Part shown: positions 6,956 to 10,265 of the stretch, one piece after another
How the letters are laid out: every line of letters starts with the position of its first letter
Position numbering within the stretch: position 1 is the stretch's first letter
Assembly (NCBI GenBank): GCA_020355945.1
Contig: CP070627.1
Location: 990,855-1,001,119, forward strand
Direction of reading: 5' to 3'
Origin: Candidatus Aminicenantota bacterium
GTDB taxonomy: Bacteria; Acidobacteriota; Aminicenantia; UBA2199
DNA: 10,265 nucleotides
Made by a program: the position numbers and the translations under genes
The notes under the pieces: generated by a model
Told to the model about the DNA's origin: nothing
Database searches by the model: none
Seen by the model: only the letters and a program-made list of their open reading frames with translations

Positions 6956-7954
6956 ATGAAATTAATTATTCAAATTGCCTGTTTTAATGAACAAGAAGCG
7001 CTGCCTGAGACATTAAATGCTCTGCCCAAAAAACTGGAAGGCATTGATGAAATTGAGGTTTTGATTATTAACGACGGTAGTACGGATAAAACCTTTGAGG
7101 TGGCTAAAAAGCACGGGGTTGACCACATCATTAGTTTCAAAAAGAACCAGGGCCTGGCACGCTCGTTCATGGCCGGGTTAAACGAATGCCTGAAACATGG
7201 TGCTGATATTATTGTCAATACCGATGCTGACAACCAATACCATGGCGATGATATCAAGAATTTGATTAAGCCTATTTTAGAGGGCAGAGCAGATATGGTG
7301 ATTGGGACGCGTCCTATTTCGCGAATTAAACATTTTTCTCTTACCAAGAAGATCATGCAAAAGATAGGCAGTTGGTTGGTGAGAAGGGTCAGTCACACCA
7401 ATGTTTCGGATGCTCCCAGTGGATTTCGGGCCATTACCCAGAATGCTGCCTTGAAGCTAAATGTGTTCAATACCTTTACCTATACGCACGAAACCATTAT
7501 CCAGGCAGGGTTAAAAAATATGGTAATCGAATGTGTACCTGTACGGGTAAACCCAACCAAACGGCCCTCCAGGTTGTTCAAAAGTATTCCCGCGTATATT
7601 ATCAGGTCGTTTATTGCCATACTTCGCATGATGGTGGTTTATCGCCCCTTTCGTTTTTTCTTCACCCTGGGGGCGATTTTTTTATTGGGGGGACTTGTAA
7701 TTGGGCTCAGGTACCTCTATTTTTTGATCATCGGCCAGGGAGCCGGTCACGTGCAGTCGGTTATCCTTGCAGGTGTTTTTATTGGGATCAGTTTTCAAAT
7801 GATCCTGGTGGCGTTTATTGCCGATCTATTGGGAGTGAATCGCAAATTACTGGAAGAAATCCAATACCGGTTAAGAAAACAAGAGGTCAAAAAAGAGTCT
7901 AAAACTAAAAAGAAAAAACAAGAACCCGACGCTAAACTGTTTTCTGATTTTTAA
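6956..7954 (+). CDS. GT2 family glycosyltransferase, polyprenyl-phosphate sugar synthase-like
   Basis: A 332-residue enzyme with a GT-A domain followed by two membrane helices, as in polyprenyl-phosphate-mannose/glucose synthases (DPM1- or GtrB/ArnC-like). Seen: N-terminal I-I-Q-I-A-C-F-N-E (4-12), N-D-G-S-T-D (39-44) for nucleotide binding, N-T-D-A-D-N-Q-Y (88-95) as the metal-binding D-x-D, S-D-A-P-S-G-F-R-A (151-159) typical of this branch, a basic R-P-S-R-L-F segment, hydrophobic helices at about 235-258 and 267-292, and a Lys-rich cytoplasmic tail. It would load a sugar from a nucleotide donor onto polyprenyl phosphate at the cytoplasmic face, which could feed the GT-C enzyme upstream. 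The sugar is unknown. Confidence 0.9.
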   Translation: MKLIIQIACFNEQEALPETLNALPKKLEGIDEIEVLIINDGSTDKTFEVAKKHGVDHIISFKKNQGLARSFMAGLNECLKHGADIIVNTDADNQYHGDDIKNLIKPILEGRADMVIGTRPISRIKHFSLTKKIMQKIGSWLVRRVSHTNVSDAPSGFRAITQNAALKLNVFNTFTYTHETIIQAGLKNMVIECVPVRVNPTKRPSRLFKSIPAYIIRSFIAILRMMVVYRPFRFFFTLGAIFLLGGLVIGLRYLYFLIIGQGAGHVQSVILAGVFIGISFQMILVAFIADLLGVNRKLLEEIQYRLRKQEVKKESKTKKKKQEPDAKLFSDF

Positions 7955-7959
7955 TCTTA

Positions 7960-9003
7960 ATGAAATTTCTTTTTGATTTGCAGCACCCGGCGCATTTGCA
8001 TTTTTTTCGGCCGCTGCTGGCTCGCCTGGAAGCAGAAGGGCATCAAGTACGCATTACCGCCAGGAATAAAGATATCCTGGTGAAACTCGCCGCCCATTAT
8101 GGGATGCCTATATCGGTGTTTGGCACTGCCAAAAAAGGAATTTTTAACCTGGGAAAGGAATGGATTTACCGGCAGTGGCGGCTGAACAAAATCATCCGGG
8201 AGTTTAAACCGGATGTAATGATGGCGGTGGCTGGCACATTTATCAGTCTCTTGGGAAAGCTGCGGCATATTCCTACTTATATTTTCTATGATACCGAACA
8301 TGCCACTATCTCCAATCTCCTGGCTTACCCTTTTGCCACCTGCATTTATGTTCCCCAATGTTATCGAAAAAAAATCCGCTGGAATCATGTCAGGTATAAT
8401 GGGTATCATGAAATTGCCTATCTTCATCCTAACTATTTTAAACCCGATGATTCTGTTTTAGAAGAAGTGGGGCTTGGACCCGGTGAGTTATTTACCGTGG
8501 TACGGTTTGTGGGTTGGGGGGCCGGTCATGATATCGGCCGGTCCGGCCTGACAGAGCAGAACAAAATCCGGGCGGTTAAAGAATTAAGCGCTTATGGGCG
8601 GGTGTTTATTTCCCATGAGGGAAATCTACCCGTTGAATTGGAAAAATATAGGCTGCAATTGGATGTTACCCGGGTACACAGTTTAATGGGCCATGCGGCG
8701 TTGATATTCGGAGAAAGTGCCACAATGGTGTCAGAAGGAGCTGTATTGGGGGTGCCCGGGGTTTACATTGACCCTGTGGGCCGGGGTTATACCGATGAAC
8801 AGGAACGGGAGTATGGAATTGTCTTTAATTTTACCCATAAACAACAAGACGAAGCCATCAAAAAAGCAGTATCCATATTAGCCAACGATCAAAAAACAAG
8901 CCAAAAGAAAAAGTGGCAGGAAATTAGAAAACAGATCCTCAACGATAAAATAGATGTAACAGCCATGATCCACCAGGTAGCGGTAAAAGTAGGTAGTAGG
9001 TAG
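7960..9003 (+). CDS. DUF354 family protein, GT-B glycosyltransferase-like
   Basis: A 347-residue cytoplasmic protein that fits DUF354, a family with a GT-B-like fold whose biochemical role is not established. Evidence: start D-L-Q-H-P-A-H-L-H-F-F (6-16), T-A-R-N-K-D (33-38), Y-D-T-E-H-A (110-115), V-R-F-V-G-W-G-A-G-H-D (181-191), a second Rossmann-like half with I-S-H-E-G (217-221), and F-G-E-S-A-T-M-V-S-E-G-A-V-L-G-V-P (250-266), the kind of Gly/Glu loop that holds a nucleotide-sugar in GT-B enzymes. It starts 5 nt after the GT2 stop with no Shine-Dalgarno, so translation is probably coupled. Its last codons and stop run into a GTAGGTA repeat. UDP-GlcNAc 2-epimerase-like enzymes share the fold but not these motifs. 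Confidence 0.88.
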   Translation: MKFLFDLQHPAHLHFFRPLLARLEAEGHQVRITARNKDILVKLAAHYGMPISVFGTAKKGIFNLGKEWIYRQWRLNKIIREFKPDVMMAVAGTFISLLGKLRHIPTYIFYDTEHATISNLLAYPFATCIYVPQCYRKKIRWNHVRYNGYHEIAYLHPNYFKPDDSVLEEVGLGPGELFTVVRFVGWGAGHDIGRSGLTEQNKIRAVKELSAYGRVFISHEGNLPVELEKYRLQLDVTRVHSLMGHAALIFGESATMVSEGAVLGVPGVYIDPVGRGYTDEQEREYGIVFNFTHKQQDEAIKKAVSILANDQKTSQKKKWQEIRKQILNDKIDVTAMIHQVAVKVGSR

Positions 9004-9020
9004 TAAGTAGTAGGTAGTAA
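8989..9020. repeat. GTAGGTA heptamer repeat over the DUF354 stop codon
   Basis: Four 7-bp units (GTAGGTA, GTAGGTA, GTAAGTA, GTAGGTA) plus GTAA. The DUF354 stop TAG (9001-9003) lies within them. Because every frame used here reaches TAG after two units, gain or loss of units would change at most the last residues of the protein. Confidence 0.85.
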
Positions 9021-9023
9021 TTT

Positions 9024-9051
9024 CCAGGCAAGCCCTTTTCGGCTTGCCTGG
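9024..9051 (+). terminator. Strong hairpin after DUF354, likely transcription end
   Basis: CCAGGCAAGCC (9024-9034), loop CTTTTC, GGCTTGCCTGG (9041-9051): an 11-bp perfect GC-rich stem 20 nt after the stop. No T-tract follows, so it is not a canonical intrinsic terminator. It may act with Rho, protect the 3' end, or be another dispersed palindrome. Confidence 0.5.
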
Positions 9052-9127
9052 TCCAGGGGGGAGCCGAGAGAAGAAAAGGGTAAAAAAACATGAAAAATCG
9101 TTTGTTAATGAGGGGCGGAGCTCTAGC

Positions 9128-9238
9128 CCGGAATTTTGGATACAAAATCAATTTTTAAAATCAAAAAATATTTGCAGGCAAATTTCCCAATTTCAAAAAA
9201 AAATTTTTAAAAAAAATAAAAAAATTTTCATTTTTTAG
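9128..9238. other. Very AT-rich intergenic stretch
   Basis: Runs of A and T (nine A near 9195, T5A8 and A7T4 blocks) fill most of the space before the promoter at 9239. One small dyad, ATTTTG-GATA-CAAAAT, lies near 9133-9148. A 64-codon ORF through it from a TTG at 9044 is dominated by Lys, Asn, Ile and Phe from the A/T runs and is not called. A-tracts upstream of a promoter can act as an UP element or a bent-DNA site. Confidence 0.55.
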
Positions 9239-9267
9239 TTGAAATTTTGAAAAATTTGTTATAAAAT
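9239..9267 (+). promoter_or_regulatory. Sigma-70-like promoter upstream of the secreted-protein gene
   Basis: TTGAAA (9239-9244), 17-nt spacer, TAAAAT (9262-9267), preceded by A/T tracts. The expected start point is 9274, which is the A of an ATG, so the spacing to the start codon matches that of the ligA promoter. In this AT-rich stretch promoter-like hexamers are expected by chance more often than elsewhere. Confidence 0.5.
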
Positions 9268-9273
9268 ATAACC

Positions 9274-9405
9274 ATGACTTTCACTATTATTTTCCAGAAA
9301 AAAACCTTTGCCTATAAATATATATCCCACTGTCAGTGGGAGTTGAAAAGCCTTCCTATTCCGGGAGCAACCTGTCCGTCTGAGTGGGGGATTCCCCGCT
9401 TCTGA
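9274..9405 (+). CDS. Possible leaderless 43-residue small ORF (leader peptide or small protein)
   Basis: ATG at 9274 to TGA at 9403 encodes 43 residues starting M-T-F-T-I-I-F-Q-K-K and ending E-W-G-I-P-R-F, with two cysteines and three aromatic-rich patches. No Shine-Dalgarno precedes it, but the predicted transcription start falls on its ATG. It is in the same frame as the secreted-protein gene, with the TGA and 11 codons between them. It overlaps all three hairpins of the leader, so its translation would open them. It could be an attenuating leader peptide, a small protein, or a chance ORF. No homologue is recognised. Confidence 0.3.
   Translation: MTFTIIFQKKTFAYKYISHCQWELKSLPIPGATCPSEWGIPRF
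9325..9399 (+). other. Three consecutive hairpins in the 5' leader
   Basis: Hairpin 1: TCCCACT/AGTGGGA (9325-9341, also a 17-bp near-perfect dyad). Hairpin 2: GTTG (9342-9345) with CAAC (9368-9371) enclosing CTTCC (9352-9356) with GGGAG (9363-9367), leaving an AAAAGC bulge on the 5' side. Hairpin 3: GTGGGG/CCCCGC around GATT (9384-9399). They abut within 75 nt upstream of a strong ribosome-binding site, as in cis-regulatory leaders. No riboswitch class is assigned. Confidence 0.4.
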
Positions 9406-9426
9406 ATAAAATTTAGAATCCAAAAA

Positions 9427-9431
9427 GGAGG
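9427..9431 (+). promoter_or_regulatory. Strong ribosome-binding site of the secreted-protein gene
   Basis: GGAGG within an A-rich context, 7 nt before the ATG at 9439. This is the best Shine-Dalgarno in the window and fixes the start of the last gene. Confidence 0.85.
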
Positions 9432-9438
9432 TATTAGG

Positions 9439-10265
9439 ATGCTTAATCCAAAAAGATTCCTATCAATCTTTATTTTAGTGTTTTTTGTTGTATGTTTTGT
9501 GGGTAGTACAGAGGCGACTGAGCCATGCGGAGATGTACAGGATTCATTTGCCGAAGTCACGATCGGTTCGAATGGGATGAATATTATGCCCAGGGTAAGT
9601 TACTCGCAGTTGGTTGTGACCGTTGCCAGGGCTGATGGTTCGGTTTTCCGGAGAACGTTTGATTCAGGGAGCACGCCCTATCTCGATCTATCGAGTATTT
9701 GTGGTAGTATATCTCGGGACGGAATTTATAACTATGAGCTGCGGCTGATCCCCGCACCGACCCAGAGAATTCGAAAATCCATAGAGACAGCAGGTTTGGA
9801 CAAAGAAACCGCCCTGCCCCAAAAGGCAATGATTCAATCAGGGTCCTTTTCGGTCCTGGGCGGTATGATCCAGCCTCCCTCAGGTGCTTCCGAAGATCAG
9901 CTTTCCCGGACCATGGACGTTCTCCACTACGACGATGTCATTATCACCGGGAGCCTTTGTGTGGGCTTTGATTGTGCAAACGGCGAGAGTTTCGGTTACT
10001 GCACCATTAAATTAAAGGAAAACAACCTGCAGCTTTGCTTCGAGGATACCAGTGCCGGTTCGTTCCCCACCAACGACTGGAAAATCCAGATCAACGATAC
10101 CACCAGCGGCGGTGCCTCTTATTTTACCCTCTGGGATACGGATGGTGGAAGAAGGCCCTTTACCATCGAAGCCGGGGCGCCGGCCCATTCACTGTACGTC
10201 GAGGATTATGGAAGAGTAGGCCTCGGGACTTCCATCCCCTATGTGGAACTGCACATCGTGGATGG
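9439..10265 (+). CDS. Large secreted protein, N-terminal part (fibre/adhesin-like repeat protein)
   Basis: The frame is open from ATG 9439 to the window end: 275 complete codons, 3' end missing. Residues 1-26 are a signal peptide (basic start, F-I-L-V-F-F-V-V core, likely cut after T-E-A). The mature part is rich in Gly, Thr, Asp and beta-forming residues, with scattered cysteines (for example in S-I-C-G, S-L-C-V-G-F-D-C). Near the end, D-W-K-I-Q-I-N-D-T-T-S-G-G-A-S-Y-F and G-R-V-G-L-G-T-S-I-P-Y-V-E-L-H-I (258-273) match a pattern found before tail-fibre or peptidase S74-type C-termini in large exported bacterial proteins. I infer a surface or secreted structural protein. No enzymatic motif is visible. 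Its own promoter, leader and ribosome-binding site set it apart from the glycosylation genes. Confidence 0.8.
   Translation, partial: MLNPKRFLSIFILVFFVVCFVGSTEATEPCGDVQDSFAEVTIGSNGMNIMPRVSYSQLVVTVARADGSVFRRTFDSGSTPYLDLSSICGSISRDGIYNYELRLIPAPTQRIRKSIETAGLDKETALPQKAMIQSGSFSVLGGMIQPPSGASEDQLSRTMDVLHYDDVIITGSLCVGFDCANGESFGYCTIKLKENNLQLCFEDTSAGSFPTNDWKIQINDTTSGGASYFTLWDTDGGRRPFTIEAGAPAHSLYVEDYGRVGLGTSIPYVELHIVD

Noticed and set aside
7372..7902. 176-codon plus-strand ORF inside the GT2 gene
   Set aside because: A shifted frame of a gene with clear motifs. The composition (many Cys, His, Trp, Gly) is typical of a shadow frame.
9044..9238. 64-codon ORF starting at TTG through the AT-rich region
   Set aside because: It begins inside the terminator-like hairpin and is composed of Lys/Asn/Ile/Phe from A/T runs, with no translation signal.
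9301..9399. Possible c-di-GMP-I (GEMM) riboswitch
   Set aside because: Only short pieces match. The conserved GGCAAACC block and the closing GGTTACC-like strand are missing, so it is not annotated as such.
9439..9510. Lipoprotein signal at the cysteine near residue 19 of the secreted protein
   Set aside because: The bases before it (F-V-V-C-F) do not fit a lipobox, which needs a small residue directly before Cys; an ordinary signal peptide cut after T-E-A fits better.

Overview
The window comes from a Gram-negative (diderm) bacterium with moderate-to-low GC content. The outer membrane is inferred from a partial lpxD (lipid A synthesis). The lineage cannot be fixed from sequence alone. The mix of GTAG-headed REP-like palindromes, 'AATCTGTG'-type and 'TTCGCG'-type dispersed repeats, a DUF354 protein and a secreted protein with a 'GxVGLGTS..P..ELHI' motif resembles uncultured Acidobacteriota or Aminicenantes-like genomes. 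That is a low-confidence guess. No transposase, integrase, tRNA, rRNA or CRISPR array was seen.

Layout. (1) 1-1308, + strand: the 3' part of lpxD overlaps by ATGA with a secreted DUF1573 protein. (2) 1309-1641: a bidirectional terminator made of two inverted copies of a repeat, then copy 1 of a ~205-bp dispersed repeat that encloses a pair of GTAG-headed REP-like hairpins. (3) 1642-3687, - strand: a complete ligA (NAD+-dependent DNA ligase). Its near-consensus sigma-70 promoter is placed so that transcription should start on the A of the ATG. (4) 3688-3981: divergent intergenic region with that promoter, six perfect CATTCACA repeats, a hairpin ending in ATTGAAA, and further small dyads. (5) 3982-9003, + strand: a gene set for cell-surface glycosylation. 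It contains a single-pass membrane protein of unknown function, a multi-pass GT-C glycosyltransferase, repeat copy 2, a polyprenyl-phosphate-sugar synthase-like GT2 enzyme, and a DUF354 GT-B-like protein. (6) 9004-9438: a heptamer repeat, a strong hairpin, a very AT-rich stretch, a sigma-70-like promoter, and a possible leaderless 43-codon ORF overlapping three consecutive hairpins. (7) 9439-end: the start of a large secreted protein cut by the window edge.

How the genes may work together. lpxD and the glycosylation set both point to envelope building. The GT2 enzyme would charge a polyprenyl phosphate with a sugar on the cytoplasmic side, and the GT-C enzyme would use that donor on the outer side. 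DUF354 may add another transfer step. ligA is a housekeeping gene on the opposite strand, insulated by the bidirectional terminator. The most interesting non-coding signals are two promoters (ligA and the 9274 ORF) with the same -10/N6/ATG geometry predicting leaderless mRNAs, and the nested repeat whose second copy carries a remodelled hairpin.
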